64,000 nucleotides of DNA from Arthrobacter stackebrandtii (GTDB lineage: Bacteria > Actinomycetota > Actinomycetes > Actinomycetales > Micrococcaceae). Position 1 is the stretch's first letter, and each line of letters begins with the position of its first letter. Under the pieces are notes generated by a model. That model saw only the letters and a list, made by a program, of their open reading frames with translations. It was not told the origin of the DNA and did no database searches. A program made the position numbers and the translations under genes. This document shows positions 1-12,773 of this stretch, piece by piece. The stretch lies in contig NZ_JAGIOI010000001.1 of assembly GCF_017876675.1 (NCBI RefSeq), positions 2,914,001-2,978,000 on the forward strand. The letters are read 5' to 3'.

Positions 1-3000
1 AGTCGCTGACGCACAGCACCAGGGGGGCAGCGGTGCTGCGCGAGTGTTCCAGCAGGCGTTCGATGAGGCGCCCTGCCGTGCGCAGTTGCCCCGGCGTGAC
101 GTGGGCACCGACCCGCGGGTTGCGGGCCTGCGCGGCCAGGGACCCATCGCCGTCCATCAGGTACACGGCCGGCGGGGGATCGCCGTCCGGCGGCGGGGAT
201 CCCGCGCCCAGCAACTGGTGGACGAGCATCCCCAGTGCGCTGGAGGTTTCCTGCACCGTGCCGAACAGTGCCAAGTGCGACTGCACGCAAGGCTGCCACA
301 GCAGTGGTTGCAGCGACTGGTCCTCCGGCACGTCAACCGTTCCCAGCAGGAACTGGCGGCCGGCGGCGCCGTCCGGGCTGCTGCCGGCGGTGTCTGTGCC
401 GAGGAGGGGGACCTCGGCGGGTAGGTCCGGCGCGACCACCGCGGGCGCGGCGCCAGCTGTTGCCCCCGTGGCCGAGGCGAGGTGCTCCCGCCAGGCACGG
501 GCAAGCAGGGCTGCCACCCCGGCGGGGTCGCTGCCTTGCCGGCCGCCGGCTGCAGGCTCCCCGGACTTTCCAAGGCTGGCGGCCGCCAAGGTGACGACGG
601 GCATGCCGTCACCACCTCCACCTTGCAGGCGCAGCGTGGCGCTCTGGAACTCCTGCGGGGTGCCGCCGGCGCGGCTGATGTAGGCGCGCCCGGGCGTGGC
701 GACGCTGATCTCGGCGGCGGCGCCGTCACCAATGACATCCACAGAATCAAACGCCGACTGCACCCGAAGACAGATCGAGCTCGTAACGTTGGCGCGGATG
801 TCGGCGTTGAGGGCGCCCTGGGGCCGCTGTGTCGCCATGACCAGGTGGATGCCCAGGGACCTGCCCACGGCGGCGATCCGCATCAGTTCTGCCAAAGTGT
901 CGGGAAACTGGTCCACCAGCACCCGGAATTCGTCCACCACAATGACCAGGTGCGCCATCCCGGCGGCCCCGCTGCCGGACGGGCCGCTGCGCCGGGTGCG
1001 GTACTCGTCGCTGTCGGCAGCCTCCGCTTCCGCCAGGGCCGATTCCCTCCGGTGCAGCTCGGCCCGCAGCGAGGCAATCGTCCGGGCCATGCCGTGTCCG
1101 CCCAGGTCGGTAATGAGGGAGGACGTGTGCGGCAGTTTCCGCATCACGCCAAGTCCGGCGCCGCCCTTGAAATCGATGAACACAAATTGCAGCTCTGCGG
1201 GGGAGTGGGCCACAGCCAGCGAGCCCACCAGTGTCCTCAGGAACTCGGACTTTCCCGAGCCGGTGGTGCCGCCCAGCAGCAGGTGGGGGCCGTCATGGAG
1301 GAAATCAAAAAGCACCGGCCCGTCCGCCGAACGGCCAATCGGCACAGGCTGGAGAGGCCGTCCCGCGGCCCGATGCCACTGTTCCCACACGTCTGCGATG
1401 TCCAGTCCCGGGGTTGGCAATACATTGGGGGCCAGGGAATCGGCGGCGGCAGCTTGCGGGGATCCGGGCCCGTCTGTTGTCCGGGCGCCGTGGAGGGCGC
1501 GGCGCCGGGCATGCGCAGCAAAGACGGCGGCCGGCACACCGTCGGGTGTGAAGGGCACCCCGGCCACGATGCCGGAGGCACGGCTGCCCGACACCTGCAG
1601 GACCGCCGCGGCGCCGGGACAGGGCGCCTCGGAAAACAGCAGCACCTGCACGCCCGGGACGGCTGCCAGCCGCGGGTCGACGTCGCCGCCCAGCACAACA
1701 AGCACCACGGACGTGCCCGGAACACCGGCGGTTGACGCCCCCTGCGAGGCCCCGGATGGCGGGAAGCCGGCACCTGCGTGCGGCACGGCCGCTGCCAACG
1801 CCGCCAGAGCGGCCCCGGTGGATGTGGCCAGGGTGGTCAGCGGCAGCAGCCTGGCTTCCAGGGGCAGGTCACCGGTGGGACCCAGGACAACAACAGGGAC
1901 GCCGGCGGCATCGAGCTGAATCAACACATAGTTCAGCAGGGGCGCCGCAACGGATGCCGGCCCGCACACTTGCTGCAAGGCGCCGCCCAGCCGCAGGCAT
2001 GCCGGGCGGGATTCGGCGGTGGGCGGCTTGAATGAAGGGTCGGCGGGGGCCAGCGTGAGTGCGGCGGGGCCGGGGGCGGTGCCCAGCCGAACAGCGAACC
2101 CGTTCCCCGGCGGCTGCGATGCGGGCCCCGTGCGGATGCCGCCGGCCGCGGCCAGGGAAGCGGCGTCGGGAAAGGCAGAAGCCAGTCTTTCAGCATCGCG
2201 GCGGGCGGCGCCGGCCACGGCCAGCCGCAGTTCCTTCCGCCGTGCCGAGCCACCAAGAAGGGGCACCAGCACTGTGGCGGCACCCATGGCGGAGAAGGCC
2301 AGAAACATCCACGAGCCAGTGGTAAGGGCGAAGACGACGCCGAGCACCACCGGCAGGAATCCGGCAACCATAAGTGCGGTCCGGCCGCGCCCGCTCCCGC
2401 CGGGAATGGGCACCTCCAGGGGATCAAGCGCAGCAGCGTCCAGGAGCAGGGAGCCTGTGCCCGGAAGGGACCCGTCAGGCGCAGACGCCCGGGAAACCGA
2501 TGCCTGCCCGCCGAGGGACGGTTCCTGGAAGCGCAGCTCAAAGGTGCTGCTGCCGCAGGCCACCCGCTGCCCAATCTCCAGCTCAACCGGGAACCGGCCC
2601 GCAGCCGCCGCCCCAGGACCCGCGGCACGCCTGCGGCGCCGGCGGCGAGGGGAGAGGACTCCGCCGCGGCCAATGCCGCCGGAACCACTGTCGCCGGGGC
2701 CGCGCAGGAGGCGGAACCCGCTGGATCCGGGAACCGCCGTGAGTGTGATGCTGTGGGACCCGACCACGAGCGTGCCGTGGTGGCGGGAGAGGGAGGGGTC
2801 GGCGATAGGCAGGCGGCACCGGCCGCGGCCCAGCGAATAGCTCCCGCGGTGGAGGGCAAACACTGCCCCGGCCCCGGGCCCGGAACACACGGCCAGCACG
2901 GCAACTGCAGCCTGCGCCGGGGCGGCCCCGGCAACCCCGGCCGCGGGTGCCCCTCCCGGCCACGCCACCACCACGGCCCCGTCCACCAGGGGAGGAACGC

Positions 3001-3235
3001 CCGGCTGCAGTGTGGACAGGAGCTCACCGGCCACCGTGAACGCGGCGCCCGCCCAGTACTGCGAGAGGGCCGCATCGAGGGTGCTGCCGGTCGGTGCCGA
3101 GCCGGGCGGCCAGGCCACGCTGAGCTCCATGGGCGGCAGCCCGGCAAGGGCACCCGGACCGCCGTGCGCGCCCGGTCCTGCCACCACCGCAATTTCCAGC
3201 AACACCGCAACTCCCTCCAACGGCACCGTTGCCAT
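1..3235 (-). CDS. FHA-domain FtsK/SpoIIIE (EccC-like) ATPase, 3' end outside window
   Basis: Read from an ATG at 3235 down through the left edge, so the C-terminus is missing. I translated this frame directly. An FHA fold lies near residues 128-195 (GSYSLGRG, then SLSRHHG). Two hydrophobic segments follow near residues 285-330. An FtsK/SpoIIIE ATPase domain has Walker A GTTGSGKSEF at about residue 655 and a Walker B-like VIVVDEF near 765, with the family sequence FIDFKGGAGLG between them. A second, degenerate ATPase module seems to begin near the edge. This is the build of EccC-type coupling ATPases of type VII secretion or FHA-containing SpoIIIE-like proteins; no ESX partner gene is visible. 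It is divergent from glf. A GTG at 3244 is an alternative start. Confidence 0.85.
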   Translation of the reverse strand, partial: MATVPLEGVAVLLEIAVVAGPGAHGGPGALAGLPPMELSVAWPPGSAPTGSTLDAALSQYWAGAAFTVAGELLSTLQPGVPPLVDGAVVVAWPGGAPAAGVAGAAPAQAAVAVLAVCSGPGAGAVFALHRGSYSLGRGRCRLPIADPSLSRHHGTLVVGSHSITLTAVPGSSGFRLLRGPGDSGSGGIGRGGVLSPRRRRRRRAAGPGAAAAGRFPVELEIGQRVACGSSTFELRFQEPSLGGQASVSRASAPDGSLPGTGSLLLDAAALDPLEVPIPGGSGRGRTALMVAGFLPVVLGVVFALTTGSWMFLAFSAMGAATVLVPLLGGSARRKELRLAVAGAARRDAERLASAFPDAASLAAAGGIRTGPASQPPGNGFAVRLGTAPGPAALTLAPADPSFKPPTAESRPACLRLGGALQQVCGPASVAAPLLNYVLIQLDAAGVPVVVLGPTGDLPLEARLLPLTTLATSTGAALAALAAAVPHAGAGFPPSGASQGASTAGVPGTSVVLVVLGGDVDPRLAAVPGVQVLLFSEAPCPGAAAVLQVSGSRASGIVAGVPFTPDGVPAAVFAAHARRRALHGARTTDGPGSPQAAAADSLAPNVLPTPGLDIADVWEQWHRAAGRPLQPVPIGRSADGPVLFDFLHDGPHLLLGGTTGSGKSEFLRTLVGSLAVAHSPAELQFVFIDFKGGAGLGVMRKLPHTSSLITDLGGHGMARTIASLRAELHRRESALAEAEAADSDEYRTRRSGPSGSGAAGMAHLVIVVDEFRVLVDQFPDTLAELMRIAAVGRSLGIHLVMATQRPQGALNADIRANVTSSICLRVQSAFDSVDVIGDGAAAEISVATPGRAYISRAGGTPQEFQSATLRLQGGGGDGMPVVTLAAASLGKSGEPAAGGRQGSDPAGVAALLARAWREHLASATGATAGAAPAVVAPDLPAEVPLLGTDTAGSSPDGAAGRQFLLGTVDVPEDQSLQPLLWQPCVQSHLALFGTVQETSSALGMLVHQLLGAGSPPPDGDPPPAVYLMDGDGSLAAQARNPRVGAHVTPGQLRTAGRLIERLLEHSRSTAAPLVLCVSD

Positions 3236-6680
<3,445 letters not shown>

Positions 6681-7550
6681 ATGGCAGCGGCCAAAAATGA
6701 ATTGACCATCCCCGGCAGCGGGCGCGGCCTGCTGGACCTGTATTCCAACTGGTTCCTGCTGAAGCTGCTGGTCCGCAAGGAAATCAAGGTCCGCTACAGG
6801 GGTTCCGTGCTGGGGCTGCTGTGGTCCTATGTGAAGCCGCTCATGCAGTTCATGATTTACTTCGTGGCGCTGGGCATCTTCCTAAACCTGCAAAAAGCCA
6901 CGCCGAACTATGCCATCTACTTGTTTTCCGGCATCGTGCTGGTCAACTTTTTCACCGAAACCCTGGGCAATTCAACCCGCTCCATCGTGGACAACCGGGA
7001 CCTGATCCGCAAGATCTACCTGCCCCGGGAACTGTTCCCCGTGGCCACGGTGCTGGTCTCGGCCGCACACTTCCTGCCGCAGGTGGTGATCCTGCTCGGG
7101 GCTGCCCTTTTGGTTGGCTGGGCGCCGTCGGCACTGCAGCTGCTGGCAGCGGTGGCCGCGTTTATTGTGGTGGCCATCCTGGCCATGGGGCTGGGCCTGT
7201 TGTTTGGTGCCGTCAACGTCTACTTCCGCGACTCTGAAAACATTGTGGACATGATCCTCATGGTGGTCACCTGGGCCTCGCCCGTGCTCTACCTGTGGAC
7301 CATGGCCAGGGACGCCCTGGGCCAGTGGTTCTTCCTGTACCAGGCGAACCCCATGACCGTCGCCGTGGAGATCTTCCACTGGGCGTTCTGGTATCCCACG
7401 CTCGACGGCGGCCAGACCGCCATGGTGGAGCTGCCGCCCAATCTCCTCACCCTGTGGCTTCCGGTGTCGCTGCTGGTGTCCCTGGGCGTGCTGTTCCTTG
7501 GCCAGTACGTGTTCCGCCGCCTCGCCGTCCACTTCGCCCAGGAGCTTTAG
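6681..7550 (+). CDS. wzm: Polysaccharide ABC transporter permease
   Basis: ABC-2 type permease of 289 residues with about six membrane segments. The sequence RKEIKVRYRGSVLGLLWSYV is the classic entry motif of Wzm/TagG permeases. It pairs with the ATPase that starts at the base after its stop codon. In mycobacteria the matching pair beside glfT genes exports the lipid-linked galactan, so the same role is inferred here. Confidence 0.92.
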   Translation: MAAAKNELTIPGSGRGLLDLYSNWFLLKLLVRKEIKVRYRGSVLGLLWSYVKPLMQFMIYFVALGIFLNLQKATPNYAIYLFSGIVLVNFFTETLGNSTRSIVDNRDLIRKIYLPRELFPVATVLVSAAHFLPQVVILLGAALLVGWAPSALQLLAAVAAFIVVAILAMGLGLLFGAVNVYFRDSENIVDMILMVVTWASPVLYLWTMARDALGQWFFLYQANPMTVAVEIFHWAFWYPTLDGGQTAMVELPPNLLTLWLPVSLLVSLGVLFLGQYVFRRLAVHFAQEL

Positions 7551-8312
7551 ATGAGCGTCGAAACCGTTCCCGACAACATTGCCATCACGTGCCGGAAGTT
7601 GCGCAAGGTGTTTGTGCTGCGCAACACCCGGTCCATGAAGGAGTCCATCGTGTGGCTTGTGAAGGGCCGCAAGGGGGATCTCTCCAAGCGCTTTGATGCG
7701 CTGCAGGACGTGTCCCTGGACGTGGCCCAGGGTGAGACCGTGGCCCTGCTGGGCCTGAACGGTTCCGGCAAGTCCACGCTGCTCAAGCTCATCTCCGGCG
7801 TCCTGCAGCCCGACGGCGGAACCGTCCAGACCCGGGGCCGGGTGGCCGGGCTGATCGAGGTCGGCGCCGGTTTCCACCACGACCTGAGCGGCCGCGACAA
7901 CGTATACCTCAACGGCGCCATCCTCGGCATGACCGAGAAGCAGATCGATACCATGTTTGACTCCATCGTGGAGTTTTCGGAGATCGGCGAGTTCATCGAC
8001 ACCGAGGTGAAGTTCTACTCCTCGGGCATGTACCTGAAACTGGCCTTCTCCATCGCCGTGCACACCGACCCGGAGATCTTCCTCATCGATGAGATCCTGG
8101 CCGTGGGCGACGAACCGTTCCAGCGCAAGTGCATCAAGAAGATCAAGGAACTGGCCGCCGCCGGCAAGACCCTCTTTGTGGTCAGCCACGACCTGGACCT
8201 GGTCTCGACCGTCTGTGAACGCGGTGTCCTGCTGGAACACGGCAAGGTCATCATGGATGCCGAGGTCCATGACGTGGTGCGGGAACTGCGCAAGCGATCG
8301 GAAGCCGCGTAG
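7551..8312 (+). CDS. wzt: Polysaccharide ABC transporter ATP-binding protein
   Basis: 253 residues. Walker A GLNGSGKST, a signature region with YSSGMYLKLAFSIA in place of canonical LSGGQ (usual for Wzt/TagH), Walker B IFLIDEILAVGD, and an H-loop VVSHD. There is no C-terminal carbohydrate-binding domain, so it resembles the short mycobacterial galactan exporter ATPase rather than O-antigen Wzt proteins that recognise a chain cap. Abuts wzm and closes the glf-glfT2-wzm-wzt unit. Confidence 0.93.
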   Translation: MSVETVPDNIAITCRKLRKVFVLRNTRSMKESIVWLVKGRKGDLSKRFDALQDVSLDVAQGETVALLGLNGSGKSTLLKLISGVLQPDGGTVQTRGRVAGLIEVGAGFHHDLSGRDNVYLNGAILGMTEKQIDTMFDSIVEFSEIGEFIDTEVKFYSSGMYLKLAFSIAVHTDPEIFLIDEILAVGDEPFQRKCIKKIKELAAAGKTLFVVSHDLDLVSTVCERGVLLEHGKVIMDAEVHDVVRELRKRSEAA

Positions 8313-8387
8313 CCGGCAACACCGGCCCGGGACACCCGGAACGGCATGCCGGCCGGGCACTCCCGGACGGCTGAGAACAGATTTGTC

Positions 8388-8411
8388 CGGCCGGCCCTGT
8401 CGGGCCGGCCG
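8388..8411. terminator. GC-rich hairpin after wzt
   Basis: Perfect 10-bp arms (8388-8397 and 8402-8411) around a TGTC loop, between wzt and the next gene on the same strand. No T-run follows, so it may be a weak terminator or an RNA-stability element. Confidence 0.4.
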
Positions 8412-8441
8412 CAGAAGTAGCAGTAAGGAAGCGTGGCATTG

Positions 8442-10406
8442 GTGACTTGGTGGGAAGCTCTACCCTTGATTTTGGTGGCGGGGGCAATCCTGGTCGTGCC
8501 CGGCCTGGTGTTCTCACTGGCCGTACGGGCCCGGGGCCTGGCCGCCCTGCTGCTCGCCCCGCTGTTCAGCGTGGCCATGGCCAGTGTGCTCTCGCTCGTG
8601 CTTCCCATGGCGGGCATCCGGTGGAACCCCGTCAGCTACGGCCTCGGCGCCCTCGCCCTCGCAGCCGTCGCCTTCGGCATCAAGCTGCTGCTGGCGCGCA
8701 GGTGGCCCGACCCCGATTGGCAGCCCGAGCCACGCACCCTGGTGCTCGTGTCCGCCGTCGGACTTCTTGGTGCGGGTGCCCTCATAGCCCTGCAGGTGGC
8801 AAGCGCGATCGGCGAGCCGGACAACATTTCCCAAACGTTTGACAACGTCTTCCACCTCAACGCCGTCCGCTGGGCGATCGACTCCGGCAACGCCTCGCCG
8901 CTGAACCTCGGTGCCTTCACGGGCATTGGCGCCTACCCGTCGGCCTGGCATGCAATGACCAGCCTCGTGGCCGTTGCCACCGGCGCCAGCGTCCCCGTGG
9001 CGATCAGTGTCACCAACGTCGCCATCGGCGCCATCGCCTGGCCCCTGGGCGTGCTGTACCTGGTGCAGCAGGTCGCGGGCCGGCGCCTGGTTGCCACGGC
9101 CGCCGCCATGATCTTTGTTGCGGGCTTCACCGGTTTCCCCCTGATGATGATCGACTGGGGCGTGCTCTACCCAAACCTGCTCTCCATTGCGCTGCTCCCG
9201 GCCGCGCTGGGCCTCGTGTTCAGCGCCATGGGCCTGGGCAGGGGCTGGCGCCCCAGCTCGCCCGTGGCCTGGCTTTTGGTGCTCGTGGCCGTGCCGGCCG
9301 TGGCCGTCGCCCACCCCAGCACGCTCATGGCGCTGCTGGCATTTGTGCTCCCCGCCGTCATCCTGTGGGCCTGGGGCCTGACGGCCCCGCTGCTGCCGGC
9401 CAACACACCCGAACGCCGCCGCAAGCTGTGGCTTATCATCGGTGCCGCATTTGTCACCGTGGCGGTCCTGGCCCTCGTCTGGCGCAAGTTCCGCCCGCCG
9501 CCCGGTGCAGCCGGCTGGGGCGCCGTGGAAACCCCGCCGCAGGTCATCGGGGAGATCTTCCTCGGCGGCGCCATGCAGCGGCCCGCGGCACTCATCATCG
9601 CCGTCTGCATGGTGGCCGGGCTGGTGCGCATCCTGGTGACCCGCCGGCAGCTGTGGCTCCTGGGCACCTTCCTCGTCGCAGCCATCCTGTTCTTCTACGC
9701 GGCCGGGCTGGACTTCAGCCCGCGCTGGTTCCTGACCGGCGTCTGGTACTACGACAGCTACCGACTGGCGGCCCTGCTGCCGGTGGCGATGATCGGCCCG
9801 GCAGCCCTCGGCGCCACCTACCTGTGGGACTGGGTGCACACCCGCGTGTCCGCATACCGCCGCAAGAAGGGCCTTGGCGCGGCCTCCGCCTCCCCATGGC
9901 GCATCCCCGCCTACGCCGCCGGCATCCTGGCCCTGGTCATCGGCACCCAGTACGGGGTCATGACATGGGCTGTGGTCCACGCCAACTTCAACTACCAGGC
10001 CACTGCCACCTCGACCCTGCTCAGCCCCGACGAGGAGGCGCTCCTGAAGCGGTTGGACCGGACGGTGGAACCCGGGGCCGTCATCGCCGGAGTGCCCAGC
10101 ACCGGTGCCGCCCTCGCCTATGCATACTCCGGCCGGGAAGTCCTGCAGCCGCACATCCTCACCACGCACGGCGAGGACGTTGACATTGTCAACGCCGGCC
10201 TCAAGAGCGCCGGTGAGTTCCCCTGGGTGTGCGATTCCGTGCGGAAGCTCAATGTGAAGTACGCGCTGGACTTCAGCACCCGGACCGTCACCGGCACCAT
10301 GCCCGGCATGGGAGGGCTCATGGACTTGGGCTGGTCCACGTCCATGGAACTGGTGGACCAGGAAGGCCCCAACGCCAAGCTCTACAAGGTCACCGCCTGC
10401 TGGTAG
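8442..10406 (+). CDS. DUF6541 polytopic membrane protein (copy 1)
   Basis: About 654 residues with many hydrophobic helices over the first 480 residues and a soluble C-terminal segment. It looks like the DUF6541 family of actinobacterial envelope loci, sometimes likened to GT-C glycosyltransferases; the reaction is unknown. Start chosen at GTG 8442 rather than GTG 8433 because AAGGAAG lies at 8425-8431 and the N-terminus then aligns with the paralogue at 24701. Shared features include WGVLYPN, SHP/AHP near the middle, LLSxDEEALLKR and a conserved C-terminal Cys (TACW here, IDACG there). It follows wzt and ends at a strong bidirectional terminator. Confidence 0.75.
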   Translation: MTWWEALPLILVAGAILVVPGLVFSLAVRARGLAALLLAPLFSVAMASVLSLVLPMAGIRWNPVSYGLGALALAAVAFGIKLLLARRWPDPDWQPEPRTLVLVSAVGLLGAGALIALQVASAIGEPDNISQTFDNVFHLNAVRWAIDSGNASPLNLGAFTGIGAYPSAWHAMTSLVAVATGASVPVAISVTNVAIGAIAWPLGVLYLVQQVAGRRLVATAAAMIFVAGFTGFPLMMIDWGVLYPNLLSIALLPAALGLVFSAMGLGRGWRPSSPVAWLLVLVAVPAVAVAHPSTLMALLAFVLPAVILWAWGLTAPLLPANTPERRRKLWLIIGAAFVTVAVLALVWRKFRPPPGAAGWGAVETPPQVIGEIFLGGAMQRPAALIIAVCMVAGLVRILVTRRQLWLLGTFLVAAILFFYAAGLDFSPRWFLTGVWYYDSYRLAALLPVAMIGPAALGATYLWDWVHTRVSAYRRKKGLGAASASPWRIPAYAAGILALVIGTQYGVMTWAVVHANFNYQATATSTLLSPDEEALLKRLDRTVEPGAVIAGVPSTGAALAYAYSGREVLQPHILTTHGEDVDIVNAGLKSAGEFPWVCDSVRKLNVKYALDFSTRTVTGTMPGMGGLMDLGWSTSMELVDQEGPNAKLYKVTACW

Positions 10407-10446
10407 CGAGGGGCTGGACAGTCCCGGGCTGAAGGCCGGCATAAAG

Positions 10447-10503
10447 AAGTGCGACGGCGGGAGGCCACCTTCCATGTGAAGGTGGCCTCCCGCCGTCGCA
10501 CTT
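10447..10503. terminator. Strong bidirectional terminator
   Basis: Perfect 25-bp inverted repeat, arms 10447-10471 and 10479-10503, with a 7-nt loop. A T-run (CTTTTTTG) follows on the plus strand and an A-rich stretch precedes the left arm. It separates two convergent genes. Confidence 0.93.
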
Positions 10504-10522
10504 TTTTGTTTGGGAGGGCTGT

Positions 10523-11386
10523 CTAGGACTCCAGGAGGCCCAGCAGGTAGGCCCCGTAGCCGCTCTTCATCAGCGGTTCGGCGCGCTGCCGCAGCTCGTC
10601 GTCGCTGAGGAAGCCCTGGCGCCAGGCAATCTCCTCTGGTGCGCCAATCTTCAGGCCCTGGCGGCTTTCCACCGTGCGGATGAAGTTGGAGGCATTGTTC
10701 AGGTCCTCGAAGGTGCCGGTGTCCAGCCAGGCGGTGCCGCGGGGCAGGATTTCCACCTGCAGCTTGCCGCGTTCCAGGTAGGTGCGGTTGACGTCGGTGA
10801 TTTCCAGTTCGCCGCGGGGCGAGGGCTTGAGTGCCTTGGAAATTTCCACCACGTCATTGTCATAAAAGTACAAGCCGGGGACTGCGTAATGGCTCTTGGG
10901 GAATTCAGGCTTTTCCTCGAGGGAAATGGCGGTGCCGGCGTTGTTGAATTCAACAACGCCGTAGGACTTGGGGTCCTTGACCCAATAGCCAAACACGGCG
11001 CCGCCGTCAATGTTTTCGTGCCGGCGCAGCTGCGTGCCCATGCCCGGGCCGTAAAAGATGTTGTCGCCAAGCACCAGGGCAACGGTTTCGGAACCGATGT
11101 GGTCCTCGCCCAGGATGAAGGCCTGGGCCAGTCCGTCGGGGGATTCCTGCTTAACATACGTAATGGAGACGCCAAATTGGGAGCCGTCGCCCAGCAGACG
11201 CCGGAACTGCTCGGCGTCGTGCGGCGTGGTAACGACCAGAATGTCCCGGATTCCGGCCAAAATCAGCGTGGAAAGCGGGTAGTAAATCATGGGTTTGTCA
11301 TAAACAGGCACCAGCTGCTTGCTGATACCATGTGTGATTGGATGCAGTCTCGAGCCTGTTCCGCCCGCAAGTATTATTCCTCGCAT
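10523..11386 (-). CDS. rmlA: Glucose-1-phosphate thymidylyltransferase
   Basis: First step of dTDP-L-rhamnose synthesis: Glc-1-P plus dTTP to dTDP-glucose. Nucleotidyltransferase motif [16 protein letters not shown] at the N-terminus, then [27 protein letters not shown] and SLEEKP, all RmlA hallmarks. Start ATG 11386 gives 287 residues, the usual size; the open frame upstream is unrelated. The other rhamnose genes (rmlB, rmlCD) lie 10 kb away on the opposite strand. Confidence 0.96.
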   Translation of the reverse strand: MRGIILAGGTGSRLHPITHGISKQLVPVYDKPMIYYPLSTLILAGIRDILVVTTPHDAEQFRRLLGDGSQFGVSITYVKQESPDGLAQAFILGEDHIGSETVALVLGDNIFYGPGMGTQLRRHENIDGGAVFGYWVKDPKSYGVVEFNNAGTAISLEEKPEFPKSHYAVPGLYFYDNDVVEISKALKPSPRGELEITDVNRTYLERGKLQVEILPRGTAWLDTGTFEDLNNASNFIRTVESRQGLKIGAPEEIAWRQGFLSDDELRQRAEPLMKSGYGAYLLGLLES

Positions 11387-11566
11387 AGAGCAATCATGTC
11401 TGTTTGCCAAGGAGGAACGCAAACGGAAGGGCCGGGCATCCCTGAGCAACAGCAGCATCGCTGGCCGGGGACCAGCGAAACGTGCGTGTCTGGCGTCCAC
11501 ATTGCTAAGTGGAAGAGCTGGGTAATCTTGGGTCGTGCAAAAGTGGCAGGCAATGGCGCTGCCGGT

Positions 11567-12667
11567 ATGTGGTTTGGTTCGGCGCTGGATGTTCGCAACA
11601 ACAGCCTGAACATGATTCGACTGTTTCTGGCGTTTGCGGTGCTTGTCCACCACAGCTGGCCGCTCACAGGCCATGGCGGGGAACTCGCCTTCGCTGGCGA
11701 GACCGTGGGCGGGTGGGCCGTTGCCGGATTCTTCGGCATCAGCGGCTACCTCATCACCTCCAGCCGCTGGTCCAACGCACTGGGCCCCTACCTCGTGAAC
11801 CGCGTGGCCCGCATCATGCCGGCGTTCTGGGTCTGCCTGGCCATGGTGGCCTTCGTCTTTGCACCCATCGGCTACCGCGTGGCCAACGGCACGCTGGACG
11901 GGTTCCTGACGGCCGGGCACTCACCCCTGAATTTTGTCTGGTCCAACGCCTTCCTGGAAATGCGGTTCTACGATGTTTCCGGGACACCTTCCAACGTCCC
12001 GTACGAGGGTGCCTGGAACGGTTCCCTGTGGAGCCTGTACTACGAATTCATCTGCTACCTGATCGTTGCCGCACTCGGCTGCTTCGCCTTCATGAAACGA
12101 TCCCGCTGGCCCATGACCGCGGCGTTTGTGCTGTCCGTGGCCGCCCAGGCCAACATCGACACCATCAGCCGGCTGACCAACGACAACTTTGATGTTGTAC
12201 TGCTGCTGCGGCTGCTGCCCTTCTTCCTTGGCGGGGCCACCATTTTCATGTGGCGGGAGCGGATTGGCTTCCACTGGATCCCCGGAATCCTGGCCTTCGT
12301 TGTGGCCGTCATCATTTGTTCCACAGTGCCCCGCTGGGGCGTGCAGGCATCGGCATTGTTTGTCACCTACGGCGTCATTTGGCTCTCGACGGTGATCAGG
12401 CAGCCGCTCCTGATCGCGAAGAACGACATTTCCTACGGCGTCTACATCTATGCCTTCGCCGTCCAGCAGCTGCTTGCGGTGTTCGGCATTCACGAGCTGG
12501 GACTGTTCTGGTTCAGCGTGATCGCGGCCATCCTGACGGTGCCGCTGGCCACGGCAAGCTGGCTGTTGGTGGAACGTCCCGTCATGCGCAGGGTGCGGGG
12601 CACACGCGGGAAAGCCAAGGCCGTGCACGTCCCCGCTGTGGGGGTGCACGCCGCACCTGGCGTGTGA
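11567..12667 (+). CDS. Membrane acyltransferase family 3
   Basis: About 366 residues, ten or so membrane helices. The early [16 protein letters not shown] carries the catalytic-type His of acyltransferase-3 proteins; [14 protein letters not shown] and [10 protein letters not shown] follow, and [11 protein letters not shown] is the usual later motif. Expected to O-acylate glycan. ATG 11567 is a cautious start; GTG 11543 is in frame and also possible. Divergent from rmlA. Confidence 0.85.
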   Translation: MWFGSALDVRNNSLNMIRLFLAFAVLVHHSWPLTGHGGELAFAGETVGGWAVAGFFGISGYLITSSRWSNALGPYLVNRVARIMPAFWVCLAMVAFVFAPIGYRVANGTLDGFLTAGHSPLNFVWSNAFLEMRFYDVSGTPSNVPYEGAWNGSLWSLYYEFICYLIVAALGCFAFMKRSRWPMTAAFVLSVAAQANIDTISRLTNDNFDVVLLLRLLPFFLGGATIFMWRERIGFHWIPGILAFVVAVIICSTVPRWGVQASALFVTYGVIWLSTVIRQPLLIAKNDISYGVYIYAFAVQQLLAVFGIHELGLFWFSVIAAILTVPLATASWLLVERPVMRRVRGTRGKAKAVHVPAVGVHAAPGV

Positions 12668-12773
12668 TCCGCATCGCATTGCGTCCCCCTGTGACGCAAT
12701 GACAGGTATTCTGTCTGGTTGGGGGATCGTGGCGCAGAAAGCGATCACGTCGTTTTCTTGAGGTACCAAATCC

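Noticed and set aside
8514-10475. 653-codon frame antisense to the DUF6541 gene
   Set aside because: Composition (Gly/His/Gln-rich) and position show an antisense shadow that also covers the terminator.
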